Positions 36,323 to 45,395 are shown, counted from the first letter of the stretch. The stretch: DNA of 62,389 bases from an uncultured Arenicella sp. (GCA_938048185.1 CALIVT010000012.1:1-62389); one strand, 5' to 3'. Translations and numbers: made by a program. Notes: generated from the letters alone by a model not told the origin.

Positions 36323-37879
36323 ATGAATAAAATACTTTCAATCTCAATAGTTTTATCTTTTCTATTTCATATTCCAAATTCTCAGGCAACTGTCGTTGAA
36401 ATCACTGGACTTATCAATCACGATATACAACCTAGTTTAAGTAACGCTGATATTATTAACGTGGACAAGATATTAGAGGCGATCACCGACAACACGGGTG
36501 ATGTGACAATAAAGTTTCCAACAGGTACTTACTATATAGGTAAAACGGTAAGACATTTAGAGCCAGAGACTAGCAATAGAAATATTCATATAGATATCCC
36601 GACTGGCACTGTGCTCAAGGCTAGTGCGAGGCTAGTAGATGGTCCAATTTTTTCAATAACTCACGCTTACTCTAACTCATATTCTAACGGCAGCCTTTGT
36701 ATTTCAGGAGCGGGCGACTGTCATTACCAAAATTCTGCGCTGGGAGGAACTATCGATACATCAGAAGCGGGCAATAGCGGAGTATTCTCTAATATTGGCG
36801 CTTTTAGTGTAGGTAATTTTGCGTCAAATACATTACAAGGACTTAATATCATAGGCCATTCTAGTATTGACTATTCGAATGAACTGAACCGAGCGAGTGA
36901 CACCGCAATAGAGGGCGCCGGTAAATTTATCACTATACGCTTTAATAAGATCTCTGGTTATTTGGATGCCGGGGTATACGTAAGTGGCAAAGAAATAAAT
37001 GGTGTGGAAATTTCGGAGGAAATTAATATTCAAAATAATGAGTTTAACAATACTAACTCTGCGGTTGTTATTAAAAGAGGATTCAAAAAAGCCTTAGTTC
37101 GCTGGAACACATTTCAATATAACACTGCCGACATCGCTGCTTCGACAGTTGGCCCCGAAGGAAACACCCCTTTCAACGCCTACCCTGGAAGAGAAATAAT
37201 CGCTTTCGGAAACACCTCTAGAAATGTAAGAGGCTTGTTCTTTGCTTCACAATGGGGGAAAGCACATCAGAAAAACGATGGGTCTGGGCATTACAGGCCA
37301 AGCCATTATATTCACAACAACACCATAATTGATGCGTTCAAGAAGGGTGAAAGCTGCAGTCCAGTTCATGCGGGCGCGCTATTCAGGCTCTTTAATACGG
37401 AGTTAGCACATATCGCGAACAACACAATTTCAACATGCTCTCAATCCTCCAAAGTTTTTGCCGTAATAACGAAGGAAATAGAATATGGAGGCGTTCCAAA
37501 TTCAGCACATTCACGTTGTAATTCGATCACGAATAACAACGTTATTAAAGCGGATAATATTATTTACGAGGGATCACCACAACCAGTCGGTCAAAGTGGT
37601 TATTCTAGTCATGCAAATTGGTACACAAATAATACTGTTAATACCGACGGTTCCGATGTTTTTATTTCAGGCGGCCAATGGTCAGGTGACAAGGGTACTA
37701 CGACCGTGATTCGGAACGGTATAACTCAATGTGTTAGATCTCAATCAACGGGAGTTATAAATAATCACTGGTGGACAGGTTATGGAACATTGCTAAACGA
37801 AGAATTTGTAAGTAATGGAGCATGCCCAAAAACAACCCAAATATACCCTTGTGATCACTATAAAATTACTCGCCCATAG
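36323..37879 (+). CDS. secreted right-handed beta-helix protein
   Basis: This is a 518-residue exported protein with a signal peptide ending near IPNSQA (residue 22). The body is rich in Asn, Ile, Thr and Gly, with repeated NNxI/NN turns such as FNKISG, NIQNNEFNNTN and IHNNTIIDA. This pattern is typical of parallel beta-helix proteins including pectate-lyase-like enzymes. No catalytic signature is recognisable. Base composition is clearly more AT-rich than the flanking genes, suggesting acquisition by transfer. It may act on a polysaccharide feeding the nearby galactoside genes. Confidence 0.65.
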   Translation: MNKILSISIVLSFLFHIPNSQATVVEITGLINHDIQPSLSNADIINVDKILEAITDNTGDVTIKFPTGTYYIGKTVRHLEPETSNRNIHIDIPTGTVLKASARLVDGPIFSITHAYSNSYSNGSLCISGAGDCHYQNSALGGTIDTSEAGNSGVFSNIGAFSVGNFASNTLQGLNIIGHSSIDYSNELNRASDTAIEGAGKFITIRFNKISGYLDAGVYVSGKEINGVEISEEINIQNNEFNNTNSAVVIKRGFKKALVRWNTFQYNTADIAASTVGPEGNTPFNAYPGREIIAFGNTSRNVRGLFFASQWGKAHQKNDGSGHYRPSHYIHNNTIIDAFKKGESCSPVHAGALFRLFNTELAHIANNTISTCSQSSKVFAVITKEIEYGGVPNSAHSRCNSITNNNVIKADNIIYEGSPQPVGQSGYSSHANWYTNNTVNTDGSDVFISGGQWSGDKGTTTVIRNGITQCVRSQSTGVINNHWWTGYGTLLNEEFVSNGACPKTTQIYPCDHYKITRP

Positions 37880-37895
37880 CAGCTAATAAAGAAAT

Positions 37896-37923
37896 ACGAG
37901 GCAGGGGTTGCTCTTTGCCTCGT
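37896..37923. terminator. hairpin after beta-helix gene
   Basis: ACGAGGCA (37896-37903) pairs with TGCCTCGT (37916-37923) around a 12-base loop, 17 bases after the stop codon. There is no strong T-run on the plus strand, so termination efficiency is uncertain. The remaining bases to 38103 hold nothing recognisable. Confidence 0.5.
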
Positions 37924-38103
37924 TAGTTGCATGACTGTTAAGCGCAACTTCCTGCCACTTCATCTAATATTAGTTGTCCGACAATGTCTAAACTCGGGAG
38001 CGACGTTTATTGTTGGATCGAGTTCAATTTTTACAGCTTAACGCGGCGAACCCTGTATACATTGGCAAGCGTCGACTGAATTAGTCATCGTCCAGCAACT
38101 CAA

Positions 38104-39252
38104 TCACCATTCGGCGATGGCGCCGTCTTCGTGGCGCCAAATTGGGTTTTTCCAATCGCAACCCTCTTTCGCCATCTCTTTTAAATACTCTTCGTCAACT
38201 TCTACGCCTAAACCAGGTTTAGTCAAGGGTTTGATGTAACCATCGGTAATTTTGAAGTCGTCTTTGTTAATCACATAATCGAGCAAATCCGCGCCTTGAT
38301 TATAGTGAATGCCCATCGACTGCTCTTGAATCATCGCGTTGTAAGAGACAAAGTCGACCGCCAAGCAAGCCGCTAGGGCGACTGGCCCAAGTGGGCAATG
38401 CGGAGCAAGCGCAACATCGTATGCCTCGGCCATAGATGCAATTTTCATACACTCAGTAATGCCTCCTGCGTGCGATAAATCTGGCTGGACAATACCAAGG
38501 CCACCGGCTTCGAACACCCGCTTGAATTCAAAGCGGCTATACATGCGTTCACCAGCGGCCAATACAATGCTCGTACCTTGGCTCAGTTGAGAATACTGTT
38601 CAGCATGCTCTGCGAGCACCGGCTCTTCAACAAATAACGGTCTAAAGGGCTCTAGTTCGCGCAACAACACTTTTGCCATCGGCACCGAGACGCGTCCATG
38701 AAAGTCCAACCCAAAATCAACCGAACTCCCAAGATTCTCACGAATTGTCGCAACGCGAGCAATAACCGCGTCGACAGCACGATGACCATCGATCATCTGT
38801 AAGCGACCACAACCATTTAATTTAAACGTGTCCCAGCCGCTTTCCATCAAACGCTTCATGTGCTCACTTTCTTCGGCCGGATCGTCACCACCCACCCACG
38901 AGTAGGTCTTAACTTTGTCACGTACTAGACCGCCTAATAGCTCATACACAGGCTGCCCAAGGGCTTTGCCTTTGATGTCCCAAAGTGCTTGATCAATACC
39001 AGCAATCGCCGACATTAATATGGGGCCACCGCGATAGAAACCGCCACGGTACATGGTTTGCCAGTGGTCGTTGATACGTCGCGGGTCTTTGCCTATTAAA
39101 TATTTAGATAGTTCTTCGACCGCAGCCGCTACTGAATGCGCGCGCCCCTCGATCACCGGCTCGCCCCAGCCAGTGATGCCTTCGTCGGTATCAACGGCAA
39201 GAAATAACCACCGAGGCTTTACAGAATAAAGCCTAAAATTCGTGATTTTCAT
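38104..39252 (-). CDS. dgoD: D-galactonate dehydratase
   Basis: This is a 382-residue enolase-superfamily enzyme of the mandelate racemase group. It converts D-galactonate to 2-keto-3-deoxygalactonate in the De Ley-Doudoroff pathway. The N-terminal [18 protein letters not shown] and metal ligands in [14 protein letters not shown] and AAGERM match DgoD. The catalytic His lies in [14 protein letters not shown]. The frame is open up to 39300, but the ATG at 39252 has AAGGAGA 10 bases upstream. The other dgo genes are not in the window. Confidence 0.93.
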   Translation of the reverse strand: MKITNFRLYSVKPRWLFLAVDTDEGITGWGEPVIEGRAHSVAAAVEELSKYLIGKDPRRINDHWQTMYRGGFYRGGPILMSAIAGIDQALWDIKGKALGQPVYELLGGLVRDKVKTYSWVGGDDPAEESEHMKRLMESGWDTFKLNGCGRLQMIDGHRAVDAVIARVATIRENLGSSVDFGLDFHGRVSVPMAKVLLRELEPFRPLFVEEPVLAEHAEQYSQLSQGTSIVLAAGERMYSRFEFKRVFEAGGLGIVQPDLSHAGGITECMKIASMAEAYDVALAPHCPLGPVALAACLAVDFVSYNAMIQEQSMGIHYNQGADLLDYVINKDDFKITDGYIKPLTKPGLGVEVDEEYLKEMAKEGCDWKNPIWRHEDGAIAEW

Positions 39253-39335
39253 ACTGATTAAGTCTCCTTTGGAGTCGCCGCTCCCGACCGCCCTCTGCAA
39301 GGCTGGTTATACATATAGTGATGCGACTTTATTGC

Positions 39336-39373
39336 TTTTTAACGTTCATCAGTGTTTTTAACGTTCATCAGTG
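39336..39373. repeat. 19-bp direct repeat upstream of dgoD
   Basis: Two adjacent copies of TTTTTAACGTTCATCAGTG lie 84-121 bases upstream of the dgoD start. AACGTT is palindromic within each. They may be a simple duplication or paired protein-binding sites. Confidence 0.85.
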
Positions 39374-39494
39374 TTCGCCGCGCTACCCTAATTATATGAT
39401 AAATAAGATGGTAATCGGAATAAAATTGGCTGTCTAGCTTTAAAAAAGTTCAAGCACCCCTAAATAATAATCATTCGTTAATTAGGAGATTTTC

Positions 39495-39791
39495 ATGTCA
39501 AATCAGTACGAAGGTAAAGATGGCTGGATGCGAGTATTATTCGTCGCGTTGTTCTGGGTTGTTTTTTATATGTCGCAATTTGTCGTTGCATTGGTGGTTG
39601 TCGCTCAATGTGCATTCACATTAATTGCTGGGGCTCCGAACACACAATTGATGAGCTTTGGCGAAAACCTAAGTCGATACGTGCAAGAAATTTTGCGCTA
39701 TGTCACGTTCAACACTGACCAGCGCCCATTCCCGTTCACCGATTTTCCAAAGTCAGATATAGTGATCACAGCGGATCACGCTGAAAGCTAG
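39495..39791 (+). CDS. DUF4389 membrane protein
   Basis: This is a 98-residue protein with one long hydrophobic region at about 13-46 (VLFVALFWVVFYMSQFVVAL), probably two closely spaced helices. The soluble part NLSRYVQEILRYVTFNTDQRPFPF is the conserved signature of DUF4389. A good ribosome-binding site (TTAGGAGATT) precedes the ATG. Function is unknown. A 23-bp tandem repeat begins 10 bases after its stop. Confidence 0.85.
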   Translation: MSNQYEGKDGWMRVLFVALFWVVFYMSQFVVALVVVAQCAFTLIAGAPNTQLMSFGENLSRYVQEILRYVTFNTDQRPFPFTDFPKSDIVITADHAES

Positions 39792-39801
39792 GAAGGCTTC
39801 T

Positions 39802-39893
39802 GTTTTTTGTAGGTAGCCTGAGCCGTTTTTTGTAGGTAGCCTGAGCCGTTTTTTATAGGTAGCCTGAGCCGTTTTTTATAAAGTTTCTCAGCG
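39802..39893. repeat. 23-bp tandem repeats, four units
   Basis: Three full copies (39802-39824, 39825-39847, 39848-39870) begin GTTTTTTGTAGG and end AGCCTGAGCC. A fourth, diverged copy follows from 39871. Each has a T6 run. They fill the gap between the DUF4389 gene and soxR. Confidence 0.95.
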
Positions 39894-39917
39894 CTACCTC
39901 ATAGACAGTCTCGGCGG

Positions 39918-40385
39918 CTAGCGTCGCCGAGCCAGCTTAGGCCGATCCCCTAGTAAATACCTCGGACCTGCGCCCAAGCTGGCTGCGATGTCATCCGGGT
40001 TATAAAGCTGACAGGCTTGCAGCGACAAGCAGCCGCAACCGATACACGCATCTAACGATGATTGCAGCTTTTTCAGCTGAGTTATTCGCTCATCTAATTG
40101 TCGACTAAAAATTTTACTTACACGCGTCCAATCAGATTTGGTTGGGGTTCTATGATCAGGCAAACTGGCTAGCACTCCACCGATATCGTGTAGCGAGTAA
40201 CCTAGATTTTGTGCGATTAGAATAAACGACACGCGCCGAATAACCGTTCTTGAAAACACTCGGTGCCCGCTTGGGCTTCGAGCTGCGGGGATCAAGCCCT
40301 GATCCGCGTAAAAACGCACCGCAGAGACGTTGCAACCAGTGCGCTTTGCAACCTCGCCAATACTTAACGCTCCGCTATCGCTCAT
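39918..40385 (-). CDS. soxR: redox-sensitive transcriptional activator SoxR
   Basis: This is a 155-residue MerR-family activator, the same length as enterobacterial SoxR. The DNA-binding domain IGEVAKRTGCNVSAVRFYADQGL starts near residue 9. The [2Fe-2S] cluster is held by Cys114, Cys117, Cys119 and Cys125 in CIGCGCLSLQAC. SoxR is activated by redox-cycling compounds oxidising the cluster. It is divergent from the VOC gene, with a SoxR box in between. No soxS is present. Confidence 0.97.
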   Translation of the reverse strand: MSDSGALSIGEVAKRTGCNVSAVRFYADQGLIPAARSPSGHRVFSRTVIRRVSFILIAQNLGYSLHDIGGVLASLPDHRTPTKSDWTRVSKIFSRQLDERITQLKKLQSSLDACIGCGCLSLQACQLYNPDDIAASLGAGPRYLLGDRPKLARRR

Positions 40386-40404
40386 ATCTAACTCCTAATA
40401 CTTC

Positions 40405-40435
40405 TTGACCTCAAGTTAACTTGAGATATTAAACT
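40405..40435 (+). promoter_or_regulatory. SoxR box in a 19-bp-spaced promoter
   Basis: CCTCAAGTTAACTTGAGA (40409-40426) differs by one base from the well-known soxS operator palindrome. It lies between TTGACC (-35, 40405-40410) and TAAACT (-10, 40430-40435) with a 19-base spacer. This over-long spacing is what MerR-family activators correct. The promoter points to the VOC gene. Confidence 0.88.
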
Positions 40436-40466
40436 AGTTTTGAACTTAATCCTATCGGAGAAAACT

Positions 40467-40850
40467 ATGCGTCAAGCTTATTTAGAACACACCAACACGA
40501 CCGTCACCAACCCAGACCAAACAGCACAACGATTATGTGAATTATTTGATTGGACAGTGCGTTGGTCCGGCGAGTCCATGGACCAAGGTTACACCGTACA
40601 TGTCGGTGGCGAGTCATCCTATTTAGCACTCTACACAAACCCGCAGGTCGCCACAGAAAATGCCACAAACCATACGCACTTGCGCAACCTAAACCATGTT
40701 GCCGTGGTGGTGAACAGCCTCGAAGAGGTACAAAAAAGAGCCGAGGCAATCGGTTTAACGCCGTTCAATTTCCGCGAGTACAATCCCGGAAAAAGCTTCT
40801 ACCTACGTGATGACGACGGCCTGGAAATAGAAGTAGTTAACTACGACTAA
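40467..40850 (+). CDS. VOC-family protein under SoxR control
   Basis: This is a 127-residue glyoxalase/bleomycin-resistance fold protein. The two beta-alpha-beta modules include TVTNPDQTAQRLCELFDWTV and LNHVAVVVNSLEEVQKRAEAIG; DGLEIEVVNY ends it. Likely metal ligands are His in LNHVAVVV and Glu in LEIEVVNY. A TTG at 40440 also opens the frame, but it would lie on the promoter. The ATG at 40467 follows CGGAGAAAACT. As the probable SoxR target, it may bind or modify a redox-active compound. Confidence 0.85.
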   Translation: MRQAYLEHTNTTVTNPDQTAQRLCELFDWTVRWSGESMDQGYTVHVGGESSYLALYTNPQVATENATNHTHLRNLNHVAVVVNSLEEVQKRAEAIGLTPFNFREYNPGKSFYLRDDDGLEIEVVNYD

Positions 40851-41878
40851 CGCCGCTTACCCTGCACAAAGGCACAAAGACCTAAGCCGCTTAGCAAGGC
40901 TAACGCTAAACCAACAAGACTAAGAAATAGCTTATAGACCAAGCCTAGCTTTGCGGTGTGCAGGGGGTAAGAAAAGCTGAATACACGTTTTCTCAGCGTC
41001 TGTTGTAGCGCGTCAACAACACTTAAAGTACCGGCCGCGCTAACCTCAACCGAACTGCGTCCCAGACGATGCCACCCCTGTTTTTGTTGCACGCTCACCT
41101 TGCGGCTAGAGTACTTGCTCGACGCGGGTCTAACTGAGCGAATTTGAGACTCGGGAAACGCTCTATAGGCGAGTTCGAGCATTGCAGACCACGCGGGAAT
41201 TCCATCGGCATTAACGAATGCCTGCTCACTTACGCCAGAGCTGATATGTGTGGATGTGTCGCTAAGAAACACCCAGCGCGCCTGAGTGGGGTAGACTAAA
41301 ATAACGCCCGTCAACGCTAGCAGCAGACTCGGCATGCTGAAAATTGCGCCGATATTGCCGTGACTGCCCAACAGCGCGCCTCGCTGAGTCGACTTAGGTA
41401 GAATGCCTCGCTTCAAGGTCTGACGCCGCGGCCACCAGATCAACAAACCTAAAAGTATTAGTGGCATTAACAATATGCCCGCAACACCGGCAATATTGAG
41501 TCCGATCGTATTACCCAATAGAAATTGATGGTGTAAATCCAATAGCCAGTCTTCTATGCGTTCGTTGCGTTGCCAAACTTGCAGAGCATCACCTTGTTGA
41601 TTGTGCCAGGCGTACCGCCGCTCACTTAAAAAAACCTTGTGAAGCGCTAGGTCTTCACTGTGCAATTGGATAAATATGACTTCGTCGCTGCCGTAACTCG
41701 ACTCGATCTTTTCGATCGCACCTGCCAATAACTCGGTGTCTATCGTGTGTCGAGCGTCGTCAAACGTTAGCCACAAGTATTCTTTCTTCCATAAGAGCAA
41801 CGTGCCGGTAAGGCTAATTGATAAGACAACTAGGCACAGAAACAGGCCCAAATAACGATGAAGGGAAATTAATGACAT
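40847..41878 (-). CDS. PepSY-associated TM domain protein
   Basis: This 343-residue inner-membrane protein has segments near residues 7-29, 123-147, 175-200 and 312-338. The opening SLHRYLGLFLCLVVLSISLTGTLL is the classic start of PepSY_TM proteins. These are often linked to iron-siderophore reduction or periplasmic electron transfer. Large periplasmic loops lie between the segments. Its end overlaps the VOC gene by 4 bases, convergently. No TonB receptor is next to it. Confidence 0.85.
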   Translation of the reverse strand: MSLISLHRYLGLFLCLVVLSISLTGTLLLWKKEYLWLTFDDARHTIDTELLAGAIEKIESSYGSDEVIFIQLHSEDLALHKVFLSERRYAWHNQQGDALQVWQRNERIEDWLLDLHHQFLLGNTIGLNIAGVAGILLMPLILLGLLIWWPRRQTLKRGILPKSTQRGALLGSHGNIGAIFSMPSLLLALTGVILVYPTQARWVFLSDTSTHISSGVSEQAFVNADGIPAWSAMLELAYRAFPESQIRSVRPASSKYSSRKVSVQQKQGWHRLGRSSVEVSAAGTLSVVDALQQTLRKRVFSFSYPLHTAKLGLVYKLFLSLVGLALALLSGLGLCAFVQGKRR

Positions 41879-41998
41879 TGCAAATAGATGCTCGGTATTT
41901 GGGGCGATGGGTTAGTGGTGACAAGAATCAGCGACAGAGTTGTTGATAACCTAGGTATGCTAGCGTTATCTGATCTAACCCTTATATTAGGAAACCAT

Positions 41999-42478
41999 AT
42001 GCGCCAATTCACCCTCATACTTCTTAGCCTAACGCTGTGGCTGCCTGACTCGATAGCGATTGCCGCCGATTATGAACATGGACATCATGCACTGCAAATT
42101 TTTGATGCTGACGGCTTTAGAAACGCACCGCGATGGGTACAGATGTGGGTCGGCTTTATGATGCTGACTTTCTTAAGCGGTCTATTTTTTGTTAGAAATC
42201 AAACCGTAGCCCGCTGGGTCGTTGGCGGAATGTTCGCAGGTTTGGTAGTCAGCATGCTCGCCGGCTCAGTGCTTGGTATACCTGCGCTATCAGGTTTTAT
42301 CGCCCTAATACATATCCTTTTTTGGTCGCCGGGCCTCTACCAACTGCTCACCAAGCGCCCTTTTGCCGGCCCCGCCAGCGCATTCACAATTTGGTCTGGT
42401 GTGATGACCTTGGTCATTCTATTTTCGTTTGTATTTGATGTCAGAGACGCGTTTATCTACCTACGCCACCTCATATAG
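41999..42478 (+). CDS. hypothetical membrane protein with signal peptide
   Basis: This is a 159-residue protein. A signal peptide (residues 1-22, ending AIAA) is followed by a short soluble part and about four hydrophobic segments (48-62, 71-95, 97-112, 127-145). An in-frame start at 41888 exists, but the ATG at 41999 follows TTAGGAAACC and gives a clean signal peptide. Its neighbour, a PepSY protein, is divergent. I do not recognise the family; a role in membrane redox or transport is only a guess. Confidence 0.6.
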   Translation: MRQFTLILLSLTLWLPDSIAIAADYEHGHHALQIFDADGFRNAPRWVQMWVGFMMLTFLSGLFFVRNQTVARWVVGGMFAGLVVSMLAGSVLGIPALSGFIALIHILFWSPGLYQLLTKRPFAGPASAFTIWSGVMTLVILFSFVFDVRDAFIYLRHLI

Positions 42479-42558
42479 CTGCTTATAAGCATGGGTAACT
42501 GCGGCGGATTTAGCAAAGGCTTAACTATCAACAGCGACGTTAATTAGATGCCTAACTG

Positions 42559-42990
42559 TCAGTCACTCAGCACAGTGAAATCGCTCTCGACGCTCTCTGG
42601 CTCAGCCAACATAACGCCGTCGAGTTCGACCCATGCATGACTTGCAATCCCGGCCTTCGTTTTAATCACACCGATAAAGACCTTAGCGGACTGTGAGCGC
42701 CGTACTAGCATATCGGCCAATACAATTGACTTAGGTAAACAATCAGCTTTTAGAAAGTGTAAGCGCGCCGCAAGCCGAATAGACTCGTGTAATCGGACAG
42801 CATCCGTATGACGCTCGGGCGGCGGCTCCAAATTTAGTCTCCGCGCGTCATTTAGGCTGATTTTGCGCCGTAACCACTCACCTTGCCTGAATTTAATTCT
42901 TAGTAGTACGGGCCATAAACGCCAATAGGCAGACCATAACCACCACCATTGCTTGGGCTTAAGTGTCTGAAAAGGCTTAAAATTTAACAT
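42559..42990 (-). CDS. lasso-peptide biosynthesis B2-type (transglutaminase-like) protein
   Basis: This 143-residue protein resembles the B2 (McjB C-terminal) cysteine-protease family. Cys lies in KADCLPKSIVLADMLVRR, His in SHAWVE and Asp in ELDGVML, giving the family's Cys-His-Asp triad. In lasso-peptide clusters such proteins remove the leader peptide. Here no precursor, B1 or cyclase gene is adjacent, so it may have another substrate. It is divergent from a GspC-like gene. Confidence 0.75.
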   Translation of the reverse strand: MLNFKPFQTLKPKQWWWLWSAYWRLWPVLLRIKFRQGEWLRRKISLNDARRLNLEPPPERHTDAVRLHESIRLAARLHFLKADCLPKSIVLADMLVRRSQSAKVFIGVIKTKAGIASHAWVELDGVMLAEPESVESDFTVLSD

Positions 42991-43091
42991 TTAAAAATAG
43001 ACTTTAGCGTTACTATTAATGAACTTTTCACGACACAAACAAAACACCCTTTAGATAGGGCTTTCAGTGGGATTCAGGTAAACTATAGGCT

Positions 43092-43787
43092 ATGGAGCTG
43101 TTAAACACCATTTCTACCAGTCGAACTTGGAACCGCCACGGACTAAAAATTGTCTACGCGGTTGCGCTTCTTGTGCTGATGCTTGTACTAACGAGCATCG
43201 CGTGGCATCTCTATAATCACAGCCGCCAACGCACGGCAGACTTTGCCGAGCAGACAATTTCGCCAGTCGCGACTAAACCCAAACAAAGTTACCGTATCAA
43301 TGATGTCGTGAAAGCCAATCTATTTGGCGACTCGACCCCAAAACCAGTGGTGCAGGTGGCGAAGGAAACGACTCTTGACTTAACCTTGCAAGGCATTCTC
43401 GCCGCGTCCAATGATCAAATCGCACGGGCAATTATAATGTCGGGCAAACGCAAATCAGAATTATACTCTGTGGGCGAAGACATTAAGGGTGCCGGCGTTT
43501 CAGTCAAAGAAATTCGCGCGACCGAGGTACTGCTCAATCGTAATGGCGCAATCGAAAGCCTACCTTTGAAGAAAAACAAAGGTAAAGGGAATTCCTCAAT
43601 CATTAGCTACACAAACGGTAGCTCAGGAAACTTGTCATCACCTGGCCTGCAAACTGCCGCCAATGAGTTTGAGAACATTAGCCGCTCTACGCCCAAATCG
43701 CGGTCTGAGAACGGTGAGCCGCGTAAGATTCGCAAACCAAACTTCTCGGGCCTGGATCGAGCCTTACAAAAAATGGGCGAAATTTAG
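43092..43787 (+). CDS. GspC-like type II secretion protein, isolated
   Basis: This is a 231-residue bitopic membrane protein. A membrane anchor covers about residues 19-39. The periplasmic HR-type domain covers 70-160 (VVKANLFGD, LDLTLQGILAAS, ARAIIM, YSVGEDIKGAGVSVKEI), the pattern of GspC N-terminal domains. The C-terminus is basic and Ser-rich, with no clear PDZ or coiled coil. In known systems GspC links the secretin to the inner-membrane platform. No other gsp genes occur in the window. Its stop overlaps lnt by 4 bases, convergently. Confidence 0.75.
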   Translation: MELLNTISTSRTWNRHGLKIVYAVALLVLMLVLTSIAWHLYNHSRQRTADFAEQTISPVATKPKQSYRINDVVKANLFGDSTPKPVVQVAKETTLDLTLQGILAASNDQIARAIIMSGKRKSELYSVGEDIKGAGVSVKEIRATEVLLNRNGAIESLPLKKNKGKGNSSIISYTNGSSGNLSSPGLQTAANEFENISRSTPKSRSENGEPRKIRKPNFSGLDRALQKMGEI

Positions 43788-45331
43788 TCCTGGCGCTTCT
43801 CTTCTAAGCCCTGCGACTTCTCTAAGCCCAGCCGCTTCGACGCGGGTCTGAAAACCGCTATCAGCGCCAGAACAAGCAACGCTAACAAGCTTAACCACAC
43901 CACCCAATTGCCGAATTTTTTGTAAGGCGTATCACCCCTGTGTGGTTGCACTTGGCGGCTGAGTGTGTGTGTTTCGAACTGAGGCGTAGACGCCTCGAGT
44001 ACTCCTCGTTCATTGATAAACAGCGACGGACCTGAATTAGCACTACGCACTAAGGGACGAGCTAATTCGCGCGCACGCATCTGAGCCATTTGCGCGCGCT
44101 GATGGGGTGCAAAAGAATCACCAAACCAGGCATCCTCGCTAATGTTTACCAACACCGTTGCGTCGCCAACATGTTGTCGATACTCATTCGCAAACGCGTC
44201 TTCATAACAGATCGATAAGCCAACTCTAATCGCACCACAATCCAGTGCTTGCTGCCCCTGCCATGACGAAAAGTCACTCATTGGTAGCTCTAAGTACTCT
44301 AACACCCAGTTGAACAGGAAGCGCAGCGGTAAATACTCGCCAAAGGGCACAAGGTGTCGTTTACGATAGACTTGGGGTTCGCCCTCGCAGCTCAACACGG
44401 CCGCGTTGTAACTTTCGTCCAAATTGCCATTGGCAATACTTGGGCTATCCATGATGCCGGTCAACAAGGCAGCACCTTTTGGTTGAATATCGCGCCAAAA
44501 CTGCGTATCGGTTTGCTGCAAGTACAGTGGTAAAGCGGTCTCGGGCCAAATAATTAGGTCAGCGTTTACCTCGCTTTGTATCTGTGCACTTAAACTCCGG
44601 TAGTTATTTATCAGCGCGTCGCGTTTTGCCGCTTGCCATTTGCTATTAATAGGCACATTCGCTTGTACCACCCCTATTGTTAGCGGCTTACCAACCGGCT
44701 GCGACCAGGTGAACGTATCAACATACCAAGAGGCCGCGACAATTAAACAAATGGGAACAACCATTAGCAGCGCTCGATTTCGAATCATCTCCGAGACCAA
44801 ACTGGCGACGGCCAACACCATAAAGCTGACTAGATACAAACCACCAATCGGTGCCCAGGCGAACAACCACGTAGGAGTTTGCGTATAGCCTATGTCTAAC
44901 CAAGGAAAACCGGTAAGCACCCAGCTTTTCATCCACTCAAAGACACCCCAAACTAAGGGCCATACTAGAAAACGTTGGTTCACTGAGAAAAAACGAACAA
45001 CGATATAGGACGCGGCAGCGATAAAGACTGCGAGCAGGCCAGCAAAACCTAGGACTGCGATTGACCCCATCCAGAACGGCATGCCGCCGTAGGTTGATAA
45101 GGAAATATAAACCCAAGACACGCCAACGACATACACGCCATAGCCATACGCTAGCCCGTAAAAAAATGCGGCCTTAGCCGTTAAAAAGTGAGTAAGGTAA
45201 AAATACGCGGCGAGACTTAAAAAACTGAGCGGCCAAAACCCAAACGGCGCGAAGGCAAAAACCTGCATCGCGCCCAAGGCAAACGCTAGGCATACAAACA
45301 GGCTGTGGGTCTGCCAGTTAAGGTCTCGCAT
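43784..45331 (-). CDS. lnt: apolipoprotein N-acyltransferase
   Basis: This is a 515-residue inner-membrane enzyme that adds the third acyl chain to lipoproteins. Six N-terminal membrane segments are followed by a periplasmic nitrilase-like domain and a final membrane segment. The catalytic Glu is in WPETALPL, Lys in YRKRHLVPFGEY and Cys in GLSICYEDAF. It supports lipoproteins such as LolB and the TPR protein encoded earlier. No irregularities. Confidence 0.96.
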   Translation of the reverse strand: MRDLNWQTHSLFVCLAFALGAMQVFAFAPFGFWPLSFLSLAAYFYLTHFLTAKAAFFYGLAYGYGVYVVGVSWVYISLSTYGGMPFWMGSIAVLGFAGLLAVFIAAASYIVVRFFSVNQRFLVWPLVWGVFEWMKSWVLTGFPWLDIGYTQTPTWLFAWAPIGGLYLVSFMVLAVASLVSEMIRNRALLMVVPICLIVAASWYVDTFTWSQPVGKPLTIGVVQANVPINSKWQAAKRDALINNYRSLSAQIQSEVNADLIIWPETALPLYLQQTDTQFWRDIQPKGAALLTGIMDSPSIANGNLDESYNAAVLSCEGEPQVYRKRHLVPFGEYLPLRFLFNWVLEYLELPMSDFSSWQGQQALDCGAIRVGLSICYEDAFANEYRQHVGDATVLVNISEDAWFGDSFAPHQRAQMAQMRARELARPLVRSANSGPSLFINERGVLEASTPQFETHTLSRQVQPHRGDTPYKKFGNWVVWLSLLALLVLALIAVFRPASKRLGLEKSQGLEEKRQD

Positions 45332-45395
45332 TGACGTTAGTAAGTTAAAAACCGTCCTGCGGCTAACTCTTAATATTGACGTCAGATAAGAAGGC

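Noticed and set aside
39802-39893. CRISPR array
   Set aside because: Units are directly adjacent with no spacers, so this is a simple tandem repeat.
42491-42547. 18-codon ORF (MGNCGGFSKGL...) near the lasso B2-type gene, considered as a lasso precursor
   Set aside because: Wrong strand, no leader sequence, no ribosome-binding site and no acidic ring-closing residue at the right distance.
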